Assembly (NCBI RefSeq): GCF_014645795.1
Contig: NZ_BMMK01000039.1
Coordinates: 1 to 49,113 of the forward strand
Reading direction: 5' to 3'
Length of the DNA stretch: 49,113 nt
Origin: Longimycelium tulufanense
GTDB taxonomy: Bacteria; Actinomycetota; Actinomycetes; Mycobacteriales; Pseudonocardiaceae
Positions 8,013 to 14,498 of this stretch are shown here, in pieces; within the stretch, counting starts at the first letter, position 1, and the number at the start of each line of letters is the position of its first letter. A program made the position numbers and the translations under genes. The notes under the pieces were generated by a model. The model was given only the letters and a program-made list of their open reading frames with translations, was not told the origin of the DNA and made no database searches.

Positions 8013-8050
8013 AGGTAGTCCTCCTCACTGCTTGTTGGGTGATGGGGAAA

Positions 8051-8095
8051 CCCGGCCCAGCGGGCGTTCATGGGCGGGACAACCGCCGAGCCGGG
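8051..8095 (-). repeat. Intergenic hairpin repeat, copy B
   Basis: Between the 52-residue gene and the whiB-like gene. The stem differs from copy A at two positions, each compensated as a G-U wobble, so pairing is preserved; the loop keeps TGTCCCGCC and ATGAACGC. It is followed by CATCACCCA and CAGTGAGGAG, shared with copy D. Confidence 0.8.
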
Positions 8096-8101
8096 GCAGG
8101 G

Positions 8102-8260
8102 TCACCGGTCGGGGTGCAACCGCTGGTCGATCCAGGCGTCCACGTCGTCCACCGGGTTACCGTCCTGGTCGATCGCCCCGCAGTAGCCCGAGGCGCGAAG
8201 GTCGAAGAACCTCGTGTCGGCTTCGGTCTCGGGTTGGCCGTCCCAACGTCGCGTCGACAT
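8102..8260 (-). CDS. 52-residue acidic hypothetical protein
   Basis: Short gene with ATG at 8260 and an AGAGGAC site upstream. The product is acidic and aromatic, with motifs RFFDLR (17-22) and DAWIDQRL (41-48). Its stop is followed directly by repeat copy B. The GC-rich third codon positions support a real gene; function unknown. Confidence 0.55.
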   Translation of the reverse strand: MSTRRWDGQPETEADTRFFDLRASGYCGAIDQDGNPVDDVDAWIDQRLHPDR

Positions 8261-8287
8261 CGGCTTTGTCCTCTCTGGACGGTGCTG

Positions 8288-8419
8288 TCACTGGGTCGTG
8301 TCGGTGGTGGTGTCTTGGTCGAGCAGGCCGCGTTCGTCGAGCCGTTCCAGACCGGCACGGAGTTCGACGACTCCGGTGACCTCCTCACGCAGCGCGGTTT
8401 CCAGGTTCGGATCGGTCAT
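8288..8419 (-). CDS. 43-residue hypothetical protein
   Basis: ATG at 8419 with GAAGGAT eight bases upstream; acidic, predicted helical (LETALREEV and ELRAGLERLDE) with a Thr/Asp-rich tail. It sits between two other small genes of the operon with short gaps. Function unknown. Confidence 0.5.
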   Translation of the reverse strand: MTDPNLETALREEVTGVVELRAGLERLDERGLLDQDTTTDTTQ

Positions 8420-8458
8420 CGCGCGATCCTTCGCGGTGGGGATTGACGGTGTGTGTGG

Positions 8459-8884
8459 TCAGGCCACCCGCCGCTCAGCGGCGTGGGCGTCGACCAGCCG
8501 CCGGAGCAGGTCCACCTCAACCCGGCGGCCGTGAGCGTTGGCGGTGACGTTGGTGTTGAGCCGCACCAGGGTTCGCTCGTCGCCACGCACGGCGGTGTAG
8601 ACGTGCACGCCCGGCCCGGTGTGCAGCAGCCCGTATAGTCCGATGTGGACGCTGCCCGTCTCGTTGTAGTCGTCGAGCACGATCCGCACGTCGGTCAGGA
8701 CCTCGTGCCACGCCAAGGCGGCACGGATGCTGCGGTCGGCAAGCTGGATGGTGTGGTGCGCTCGCTGGTCGCGGGGGTTCGCATACCCGTTGTGGTCCAG
8801 GGAGGCGATGCCGGGCAGGTCTGGGTGGGAGCGAAGGAAGTCCAGCACGGCGCGGGCGTCACACAGATCAATGGTGCAGGTCAT
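8459..8884 (-). CDS. Hypothetical protein, 141 residues
   Basis: Soluble mixed alpha/beta protein with no signal peptide. ATG at 8884 with AGGAG ten bases upstream, after repeat copy C. Recognisable segments are VRIVLDDYN (about 66-74) and VHVYTAVRGDERT (about 93-105), but I cannot assign a family. Codon use and position in the operon support it. Confidence 0.65.
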   Translation of the reverse strand: MTCTIDLCDARAVLDFLRSHPDLPGIASLDHNGYANPRDQRAHHTIQLADRSIRAALAWHEVLTDVRIVLDDYNETGSVHIGLYGLLHTGPGVHVYTAVRGDERTLVRLNTNVTANAHGRRVEVDLLRRLVDAHAAERRVA

Positions 8885-8930
8885 GACAGTGGTCTCCTGT
8901 GCTGTCTGGTGTGGGGTGGTCGAGAGGGAG

Positions 8931-8972
8931 CCCGGCCCGACGGGCGTTAGGCGGGACAGCCGCCGGGCCGGG
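8931..8972 (-). repeat. Intergenic hairpin repeat, copy C
   Basis: Shortest copy (the loop lacks the ATGA bases). The stem pairs with a single G-U wobble. It lies between the lipoprotein stop codon and the gene at 8459-8884. Confidence 0.8.
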
Positions 8973-8978
8973 ACGCGG

Positions 8979-9470
8979 TCAGCCGGTGGGGCAGAGGCGC
9001 TCCATGGCGGCCATGTCGGTGGGTGCCGCGTCGTAGTAGGCGATCTCGGACCCGTCGTGCGGGCCGCCCTGACACACCCGCTGCCACACCGGCGGGCGGG
9101 GGTCTTGCAGCGCGCCGCGGGCCTCCCGCTCCAACTCGGGGCTGAGACGGGTGTCCTCCCGGCCGGGCGGGCAGGGCTGACCGGCGGTGAACAGGGCGCC
9201 GTCGGTGGTGACGACGCGCCTCTGGTCGGCCGGGTCGTGCAGGCCGTGACGGTCGACCGGGGCGCCGGCCCGCACACACAGCACGGAGTCCCCGGAGGCC
9301 GCACCGGACCGCCAGTGACGGGCGCCGACCTGCTCGCCCGGGGTGCCGGCGACCACCCACCCGGCCCGGTCCGGTGCGGCCTCGGTGCCGGTGCGGGGCT
9401 GGCAACCGGTGAGCGCGACCAGCAGACCGGCCACGGCCGCAGTGGTCAGGATCGGTAAACGGTGTTTCAC
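8979..9470 (-). CDS. Secreted lipoprotein of the element
   Basis: 163 residues with a classical lipoprotein signal: KHRLP, a hydrophobic stretch, then the lipobox VALTGC (Cys at 23). The mature part is hydrophilic with four more cysteines, possibly two disulfides. GTG at 9470 is preferred over the adjacent GTG at 9473 because the GGAG site is only three bases from the latter. Flanked by repeat copies C and D. An element-encoded surface protein could act in exclusion or contact between hyphae, but that is only a guess. Confidence 0.75.
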   Translation of the reverse strand: MKHRLPILTTAAVAGLLVALTGCQPRTGTEAAPDRAGWVVAGTPGEQVGARHWRSGAASGDSVLCVRAGAPVDRHGLHDPADQRRVVTTDGALFTAGQPCPPGREDTRLSPELEREARGALQDPRPPVWQRVCQGGPHDGSEIAYYDAAPTDMAAMERLCPTG

Positions 9471-9507
9471 CACGGTCTCCTCACTGCTGTGGTGGGTGAT
9501 GGAAAAG

Positions 9508-9553
9508 CCCGGCCCGACGGGCGTTCATCGGCGGGACAGCCGCCAGGCCCGGG
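9508..9553 (-). repeat. Intergenic hairpin repeat, copy D
   Basis: Precedes the lipoprotein gene. The stem pairs with two G-U wobbles and one bulged G; the loop and the downstream CATCACCCA and CAGTGAGGAG are shared with copy B. Confidence 0.75.
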
Positions 9554-9656
9554 CAGACCGCGTTTCTCCGATGTCGCGGTCTCGTTCGTTGTCGTTCGGC
9601 CCGACCGGGCCGGCACCGGCATGGCCGTCGGGTAACGCCGCGAACGGGCCCGGCAT
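9525..9656 (-). CDS. Possible 43-residue small protein
   Basis: An ATG at 9656 opens 43 codons with GC-rich third positions (MPGPFAALPDG start) that end inside repeat copy D. The Shine-Dalgarno is weak and an overlapping frame is also open, so this stretch between the lipoprotein gene and the gene at 9708 may be non-coding. Confidence 0.25.
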   Translation of the reverse strand: MPGPFAALPDGHAGAGPVGPNDNERDRDIGETRSARAWRLSRR

Positions 9657-9707
9657 GTCCCACAACAGACCCGAAATTCGCAGCAGTCAGAGACAGCCGG
9701 CGGGCCA

Positions 9708-10034
9708 TCACGCGACCCGCCCGTCCGCAGGCGCCGCCTGCGCGTGGCCCTCGGCCGCCGTCCACGCGGCATCGGCGGCCACCTGCGCCCGCTGCCAGCA
9801 GGCGTAGGCCAACCGAGTGCGCTGCACCGCGTCACCGAATGCCAACGCCGCCGCGTCCCACGCCGCCCGGTAGTCCGGGCGCGTGGGCTGCTCAGCGACC
9901 AGCTGGCGCAGCGACGCCACCCGCGCCCCCAGCCGCATCTGCGCTTTCCGCGCCGCCAGATACCCAGCGCACGCCTTCTCCTCCGCCAGGCGCAGCAACG
10001 CCACAGCCGGGGCGGGGGTCACGTCGTTCTCCAT
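9708..10034 (-). CDS. Hypothetical helical protein, first gene of the minus-strand operon
   Basis: 108 residues, strongly helical and Ala/Arg-rich, probably a coiled-coil or antiparallel helical pair (LRLAEEKACAGYLAARKAQ near the start, then QRTRLAYACWQRAQ near residue 70). ATG at 10034 with GGAG nine bases upstream. It opens the long minus-strand operon, divergent from the GntR gene. No family recognised. Confidence 0.65.
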   Translation of the reverse strand: MENDVTPAPAVALLRLAEEKACAGYLAARKAQMRLGARVASLRQLVAEQPTRPDYRAAWDAAALAFGDAVQRTRLAYACWQRAQVAADAAWTAAEGHAQAAPADGRVA

Positions 10035-10332
10035 GACTCATCACTCCACGTCAAAGGTTCGGAATGAGTGCTGGTCAGGGATGGCGGCACCCTTGCCCTT
10101 GTCTCTGCCGTGCGCTCGCACCCACCACGGGCGGTCATCGCGACGCGACCAGGAAAGTCAGGGGTCAGTGCCGCTTTTCAGTTCTCAAGGAACGCGCCTA
10201 CGACCCGGTGCTGCGCGCGGATTGCCCGCCTTCAGTCCGTCTCGCAGGACTTTCAGTGCCCCGGCCCGACTCGAACGGGCCGCCCACCAGATGAGGCAGG
10301 GCCACTGTTAGAAGCGATCGCAGAACAACTTG
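10035..10332 (-). other. Long untranslated leader of the minus-strand operon
   Basis: About 300 bases without a credible gene, between the first minus-strand gene and the GntR control region. Read on the minus strand it holds a tRNA-T-arm-like hairpin (10256-10338 region) and then the motif TTCCTTGAGAACT with GAAAAGC (10170-10193), similar to the conserved TTTGAGAACT box of actinobacterial rRNA leaders. Confidence 0.4.
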
Positions 10333-10338
10333 GTGCAC
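10256..10338 (-). other. tRNA-like segment (degenerate)
   Basis: On the minus strand a 7-bp stem CGGCCCG encloses the T-loop sequence TTCGAGT, and flanking GTGCACC and GGGGCAC could pair at six of seven positions as an acceptor stem. A normal D-loop GG and a clear anticodon stem are missing, so this is not a canonical tRNA; it may be a remnant, a tRNA mimic or chance. Confidence 0.3.
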
Positions 10339-10435
10339 AGAGTGCACTGTGCGGCAGAGTACGTCAAGTACTCCATCCGAGCGAAAGCCGCTCGAAACAA
10401 GGGAGATGTGGTGCACTGGGAGAGGCAGAGTGCAC
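10333..10435 (+). promoter_or_regulatory. Candidate operator region of the GntR gene
   Basis: Four GTGCAC palindromes (10333, 10342, 10411, 10430), three of them in AGAGTGCAC or GGTGCAC contexts, and a perfect inverted repeat GAGTAC-N5-GTACTC at 10357-10373 lie in the 120 bases before the GntR start. Kor-type GntR repressors of AICEs bind their own promoter region, so these are the likely sites. Confidence 0.5.
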
Positions 10436-10454
10436 AGAGTGCGGAGGGATGCGG

Positions 10455-10832
10455 ATGGCAGAGTGGTCGGGACGACCGGCGTACCAGCAGGTTGCGCAAG
10501 CCCTGCGAGACCAGATCAGGGCAGGCAGCCTCCGCCCCGGGACGCAACTTCCCTCGCTGGCGGACCTCATGCAGGAGCACCGGGTCTCAAGCACGGTGGT
10601 GCGTATGGCACTGGCGCAGCTCCGTGCCGACGGCTTGATCGTGAGCCACCAAGGGAAGGGTTCGTTCGTACAGGAACGAGATGCCGGAGCCCAGACCAGC
10701 CCAGCCGTCGAACGAGGCGTTGCGAAAGAGCTGCTCGCAAGCTTGGACTCATTGCAGGACCGGCTCCGGCAACTCGAGGAACGGGTGTCTCGGCTGGAAG
10801 ACCCGGCTGGCCGGGGGGTGAGTAAGACCTGA
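10455..10832 (+). CDS. GntR-family regulator, short Kor-like form
   Basis: 125-residue DNA-binding regulator: a GntR winged helix (residues 5-70, with YQQVAQALRDQI, LPSLADLMQEHRVS and GLIVSHQGKGSFV) followed only by a coiled coil (LLASLDSLQDRLRQLEERVSRL). It lacks a ligand-binding domain, like the short GntR repressors KorSA of pSAM2 and relatives that keep transfer genes off. The ATG at 10455 is preferred over 10449 because GGAGGG lies six bases upstream. It stands divergent from the transfer operon and upstream of the helix-turn-helix gene. Confidence 0.85.
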   Translation: MAEWSGRPAYQQVAQALRDQIRAGSLRPGTQLPSLADLMQEHRVSSTVVRMALAQLRADGLIVSHQGKGSFVQERDAGAQTSPAVERGVAKELLASLDSLQDRLRQLEERVSRLEDPAGRGVSKT

Positions 10833-10906
10833 TGCGTGGCGGCGGGGCTGTTGCGGCTGTTTCCGTTCATGGCAACAAGCACATCGGAAAGCGCGCGACA
10901 TCACCA

Positions 10907-10954
10907 TGCACTGCCGATGCAGCCATGGTGCATCGGCAATGCATCGGCAATGCA
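10907..10954. promoter_or_regulatory. Three copies of a 15-bp operator-like motif
   Basis: TGCATCGGCARTGCA occurs inverted at 10907-10921 and directly at 10929-10943 and 10940-10954, the last two sharing TGCA. They lie 38-85 bases before the helix-turn-helix gene, whose product is a natural candidate to bind them. Confidence 0.65.
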
Positions 10955-10991
10955 AGCCGCCCCCACCGAGCAAAAAGGAGGGGCGAACCTA

Positions 10992-12527
10992 GTGGTTGTC
11001 GAGACCTGGACAGGAGCAAGCGCTAGCTGCCTGAAGCACGCATTCCGAAAGAGCAACGAAGCGTTTGCTGAACATCTCGGTGTTGCTGTACGCACGGTTG
11101 CCAACTGGCAAACTCGCCCCGAGATTGTTCCTTCTCCTTCACTACAGGAGGTCTTGGATACCGCTCTGGAGAAAGCATCTGAAGCAGTTAGGGAACGCTT
11201 TTACTTACTCTATGACGGCCAGGTAAGCAAGACCAGCACCGGGGACGGATCAGACGGGACACGACTCGATCCTGGCACGCCACCGTCTGACCGCACGACG
11301 ACGAGCCTCGACGTGGTTGAGTTCGGCGCACGGTACCCGGAGAAAGCTGCCGATTCTACGGTTGCAACCTGGCACCAGAAGCCCGACCTGACGCCAAAGA
11401 CAGACGTGCAGGAACTCCTCGACACGGCCCTTGAGCGAGCATCGGAGAGTGCGCGGGAGCGATTCGCGCAGCGCTTGGGCGGTCAGAGCGCAACGTTCGA
11501 GCCGGAGCACGTAGACCACACCGACGACGTAGGGCGTGCGGCGCGAGAGGCGCTGGAGTTCGCGTCCTGGGCGCTCAGCGATCGAGTAGATCCGCTGATC
11601 CTCGAGCACGTGCAGTACGAGTTGCGCCGGATCGCAGTCGACTACGTCCACACTCCGCTACGACCGGTCTTCGAGGACCTGCTTCGGCTGCGGGACGTGA
11701 CGTTTGGCCTCGTACGCGAACGTCCGCACCCCAAGCAGGCTCGTGAACTGTTTTTCCTAGCAGGCACCAACCTCTTGCTGCTGGCGCACGCTAGCCAGAA
11801 CCTTGGTGAACCCGGATCGGGCATGGCGCAAGCACGAGCGGCAGCAGCTTGCGCAGAGCAGGCCGATCACGACGGGCTACGTGCTTGGGTCGCCGGAACT
11901 CAAGCCTTGATCGCGGAGTGGTCACGAAGGCACAGAGATGCGGTCGACTTCGCCCGGCGCGGCCAGGCGTACGCAGCGACTGCTCAGTCACGCGTGCGGT
12001 TGGCGAGCCTTGAGGCACGGGCGCTGGCTCGCGCTGGTAATCGGAAGGGAGCAACGTCAGCTCTCGATCGGGCGCGTCGAGACTGGGATACCATTCTCGA
12101 ATCTGATGATGTGACCGAGTTCGGTGGCTTGCTTACGTTCCCGTTGGCTAAAGCCAGCTACTATGCAGGCGGAGTCCTTTCCCTGATCGGCGATCACAAT
12201 CAGGCAGAAGCGGCAGCCTTGCAGGCGATTAATATATACGAAACTGGTCCGAGTGAAGAACGCAGCTATGGGGATGAGGCACTGGCACGCGTTGACGTGG
12301 CCTTGGCGCGTCTTGCCCGCGATGAAGTAGACGGCGCAGAGGAAATATTGAGTGGCGTACTCCAACTGCCGCCCGAACAGCGCATTCAACAGCTCCGTGA
12401 CGGTTTGGTACGGGTACGGCGCGCACTAGCCTTACCCAGGTACGCCAACTCTTCCTACTGCAGCGATCTGAGCGAAGCATTAGAGACATTTGTCGTACCG
12501 CGTCCCGACCGACGTACTCTAGGCTGA
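10992..12527 (+). CDS. Helix-turn-helix (XRE-type) regulator with TPR-like C-terminal region
   Basis: 511 residues. N-terminal XRE helix-turn-helix (about 13-45, with AFAEHLGVAVRTVANW) as in actinobacterial regulators that carry a helical-repeat sensor domain. Residues 35-76 are repeated at 122-164 (VANWQTRPE / VATWHQKPD, LDTALEKASEAVRERF / LDTALERASESARERF), an internal duplication with a decayed second helix-turn-helix. The rest is Ala-rich helical, likely TPR repeats. GTG at 10992 with AGGAGGGG eight bases upstream is chosen over longer frames that would read through the operator motif. The kinase gene follows five bases after its stop, and codon use is less GC-biased than in neighbours. 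Function unknown; autoregulation is likely. Confidence 0.75.
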   Translation: MVVETWTGASASCLKHAFRKSNEAFAEHLGVAVRTVANWQTRPEIVPSPSLQEVLDTALEKASEAVRERFYLLYDGQVSKTSTGDGSDGTRLDPGTPPSDRTTTSLDVVEFGARYPEKAADSTVATWHQKPDLTPKTDVQELLDTALERASESARERFAQRLGGQSATFEPEHVDHTDDVGRAAREALEFASWALSDRVDPLILEHVQYELRRIAVDYVHTPLRPVFEDLLRLRDVTFGLVRERPHPKQARELFFLAGTNLLLLAHASQNLGEPGSGMAQARAAAACAEQADHDGLRAWVAGTQALIAEWSRRHRDAVDFARRGQAYAATAQSRVRLASLEARALARAGNRKGATSALDRARRDWDTILESDDVTEFGGLLTFPLAKASYYAGGVLSLIGDHNQAEAAALQAINIYETGPSEERSYGDEALARVDVALARLARDEVDGAEEILSGVLQLPPEQRIQQLRDGLVRVRRALALPRYANSSYCSDLSEALETFVVPRPDRRTLG

Positions 12528-12532
12528 GGCCG

Positions 12533-13426
12533 ATGACTACTACACCCGCTCCTGATCCTGCACTCTTGGCCGCGCGGGCACACGTCCGGTTCAACATGTC
12601 GACGGCACGACCACTACGGGAACACGGTAGTGCGATCTACCTCCTGCCCGAGGATGGCGTCATCGCCAAGATTAACCGGACCGATGACGACCGCCAGAGG
12701 GCAAGCACGGCCGTCGCCGTAGCGCGATGGCTGGTCGCGGAACAAGGCTTTCCGGCCACAGAACCGGCTGCAGTGGACCAGCCAGTAGTCGTTGATCACC
12801 TGGGCGCTACAGTGACGTTCTGGCGCTATTACCCCCAAGGTCGGCAGCCAGCCCCAACAGCCGGGCCGCTTGGTGCGCTGTTGGCGCGTTTGCACAGCCT
12901 CGGTAACCCACCAGTTAGTTTGCGGCCGTACCCCCCGTTGTACGCTCTTGGCGCCGTTCTGGAGCGTGCTTCCACATTGCCTGAGTCCGACCGGACATGG
13001 TTGCTCGAACGGCGAGCTGAACTGATCGAGCAATATATCTCACTGGACAGTCCACTGGGACACGGGTTTATACACGGTGACGCATACCCAGGCAATACCG
13101 TATGGGGTGCCGACAACCAAGTGCTACTGGGTGACTGGGACGAGGTAGCACAGGGTCCGCGTGAACTCGATCTAGCTAATACATACCAGGGAGGGATGCG
13201 ATTCGGACGAACTGAGGGAGAATTGCGCGAGTTCAGCGAGGCATACGGATACGATCCAACCAAGTGGAGTGGATTCGCCGTGCTTATTGCTATGCGCGAC
13301 CTACATACCCTCGCGAGCTACATTCGGCTTGCTGAAGCTGGCAATGAGTCCAAGAGGTGCGAACTCATCCACCGCATTTCCACACTCCGCGCAGGAGACA
13401 CATCCGCGCGCTGGAATATTCGGTAA
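12533..13426 (+). CDS. Aminoglycoside-phosphotransferase-fold kinase, substrate unknown
   Basis: 297 residues of the APH/choline-kinase superfamily. Visible are the catalytic loop HGDAYPGN (Asp183, Asn188) and the metal-binding DWD (201-203) in LLGDWDEVAQGPRELDL. The N-lobe Lys is probably in VIAKINR (43-49). Being an AICE cargo gene does not make it a resistance gene; the family also phosphorylates sugars, amines and antibiotics. It starts five bases after the helix-turn-helix gene, so the two form one unit, and it shares that gene's lower GC. Likely a recently acquired pair. Confidence 0.8.
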   Translation: MTTTPAPDPALLAARAHVRFNMSTARPLREHGSAIYLLPEDGVIAKINRTDDDRQRASTAVAVARWLVAEQGFPATEPAAVDQPVVVDHLGATVTFWRYYPQGRQPAPTAGPLGALLARLHSLGNPPVSLRPYPPLYALGAVLERASTLPESDRTWLLERRAELIEQYISLDSPLGHGFIHGDAYPGNTVWGADNQVLLGDWDEVAQGPRELDLANTYQGGMRFGRTEGELREFSEAYGYDPTKWSGFAVLIAMRDLHTLASYIRLAEAGNESKRCELIHRISTLRAGDTSARWNIR

Positions 13427-13500
13427 CCGCGCCACTGGAGTGTGCCAAGAAACTCTGGGGCGTGAGTGGATAACAATAGTCGGACTCTGTCGGCCGCTGG

Positions 13501-13771
13501 TCACCGTTTCCGGTAGACGTGGCCGCGGCCGGCGACGCGAACGACGGTGACGATCAGCCGGTCGTCTTGGATCGTGTAGATCACGCGGTAGTCCCCGATG
13601 CGGATGCGCCACAGGTCGTCAGGGCCGCTCATCTTGACCACACCCGGGGGGGCGGGGGTCCTCGGCCAGGGTCTCAACCTTGCGCAGGATGCGGGCCCGG
13701 ATCGGCCGGTCGAGCCGTTTGAGTTCCTTGTGAGCGGCTGGGCGCCATTCGACGTGGTAGCGGCTGCTCAC
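13501..13771 (-). pseudogene. RelE/ParE-type toxin with a one-base frameshift
   Basis: A GTG at 13771 overlapping the antitoxin stop (GTGA) opens [19 protein letters not shown], typical of the RelE fold. After about 40 codons the frame enters a run of seven G (plus strand 13646-13652) and soon stops. Removing one base restores the frame through [17 protein letters not shown] to a normal end HVYRKR at 13501, giving 89 residues as expected. So the gene has a +1 insertion in a homopolymer: a real inactivation, programmed slippage or a sequencing error. The toxin would be an mRNA interferase. Confidence 0.8.
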
Positions 13772-14070
13772 GGGTGGTCGGTGTCCGGGTAGGCGGCCAG
13801 GTCGTCGGCGTGTTCAGCCCGGATGTCGGCCATCGGGATGCTGGGCGCGGGGTCGGCCAGGGCGGCGCGGGCGGCCCGGATGTCTTCGGCCTCTTCCAGG
13901 GCCTCGATCGCGGCCGTGCCCGCAGCGGCGACGTCTGCGGGCACGATGGCGGCGACCTGTTCACCGTTGCGGGTGAGGTAGACCACCTGGCCGTGCTCGG
14001 CAGCGTCCAACGCCGCCGGCGGGACGAGGTTCCCGTCAGGCGGTAGTTCGAAGTCGTGAGCCGCAGTCAC
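13768..14070 (-). CDS. Phd/YefM-family antitoxin
   Basis: 100 residues; the segment GQVVYLTRNGEQVAAIVP (27-44) is the conserved core of Phd/YefM antitoxins, which bind DNA as dimers and neutralise the toxin through an acidic helical C-terminus (here EALEEAEDIRAARAALAD and the following residues). GTG start at 14070; its stop overlaps the toxin start. Located next to the attachment site, as expected for a maintenance module. With the toxin frame broken it may now be an orphan. Confidence 0.85.
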   Translation of the reverse strand: MTAAHDFELPPDGNLVPPAALDAAEHGQVVYLTRNGEQVAAIVPADVAAAGTAAIEALEEAEDIRAARAALADPAPSIPMADIRAEHADDLAAYPDTDHP

Positions 14071-14341
14071 ATGCCCAGGATACGGGCCCAGCAGGCCGTC
14101 TGAGACAGGGTTGGGCCCAGTGTTGAGTCGGCCCCCTCCTTCCCCCGAGCGCGGCTGGCCGTGCCCGACTGTGGCCGCACCTGACGCACCCCGGCGGCTA
14201 CAACCTCGACTGTGTTCCCTGGGAGAAATCTGGGAGATGATCTAGATCGCAAGGGTTGATCACACCACGCGGGACCAACGCAGACCAACGGCTTGAGCTG
14301 CGGCGATAGCAAACAGCCCAGGTAGCAAGCTGCTTCGTTCC
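14071..14341. other. Attachment-site arm region, no gene
   Basis: No credible coding sequence. It holds short repeats that could be integrase arm sites: TGGGAGA at 14220 and 14231, ACCAACG at 14274 and 14284, and the 10-bp palindrome GATCTAGATC at 14239-14248. An open frame on the minus strand here is the antisense of the tRNA remnant and not a gene. Confidence 0.4.
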
Positions 14342-14386
14342 TCGTTCGGGTCGAAGAGGTCGTGGGTTCAAATCCCGCCACCCCGA
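14342..14386 (+). other. attR: Attachment site: 3' half of tRNA-Pro(CGG)
   Basis: The bases fold as the anticodon loop TTCGGGT with its 3' stem, a variable loop AGGTC, the T-arm GTGGG-TTCAAAT-CCCGC, the acceptor strand CACCCCG and discriminator A. The expected 5' half (CGGGGTG and a D-arm) is missing upstream and the 5' anticodon stem is imperfect, so this is the duplicated tail left by integration. The symbol marks the right-hand site; the intact tRNA should be at the left junction. Confidence 0.8.
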
Positions 14387-14394
14387 CAGGGACG

Positions 14395-14429
14395 CTGGGC
14401 CGTGGTACCGGTGAGGTACCGCGGCCCAG
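14395..14429 (+). terminator. Terminator of the original tRNA-Pro locus
   Basis: CTGGGCCGTGGTACC and its near-perfect complement (one G-U pair) around a five-base loop, eight bases after the tRNA 3' end. It presumably ended the tRNA transcript before the element inserted. Confidence 0.7.
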
Positions 14430-14498
14430 ACGCATTTCCGCCATTCACCATGCGTTACCACCCGACCGGCGGAGCCGGGCTGCGGTAGGAAGATCATC

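Larger units (their letters stand above)
1..14386. mobile_element. Right-hand part of an integrated AICE (left end outside window)
   Basis: The segment combines the hallmark modules of actinomycete integrative and conjugative elements: a TraB/FtsK translocase, a primase-polymerase, small membrane spread-like proteins, a Kor-like GntR repressor, and an end formed by a duplicated tRNA 3' half. Nearly all structural genes lie in one minus-strand operon with stop-start overlaps. No integrase, excisionase or Rep is visible. Because the tRNA copy is on the plus strand with its 3' end at the right border, the intact tRNA-Pro and the integrase are expected left of base 1. pSAM2 also uses a proline tRNA gene. 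The boundary at 14386 is well supported; the full size is unknown. Confidence 0.85.

Noticed and set aside
9481-9765. 94-codon minus-strand frame across repeat copy D
   Set aside because: It reads through the hairpin repeat and the spacer before the lipoprotein gene, is Arg/Pro-rich and has no ribosome-binding site.
14300-14386. Complete tRNA-Pro gene at the right end
   Set aside because: The 5' acceptor strand and D-stem are absent; a stretch resembling a D-loop (CCCAGGTAGC) does not pair. Only the 3' half is present.
14067-14444. Minus-strand protein containing FEPTTSSTRTR
   Set aside because: This peptide is the well-known antisense translation of a proline tRNA 3' half, not a protein gene.
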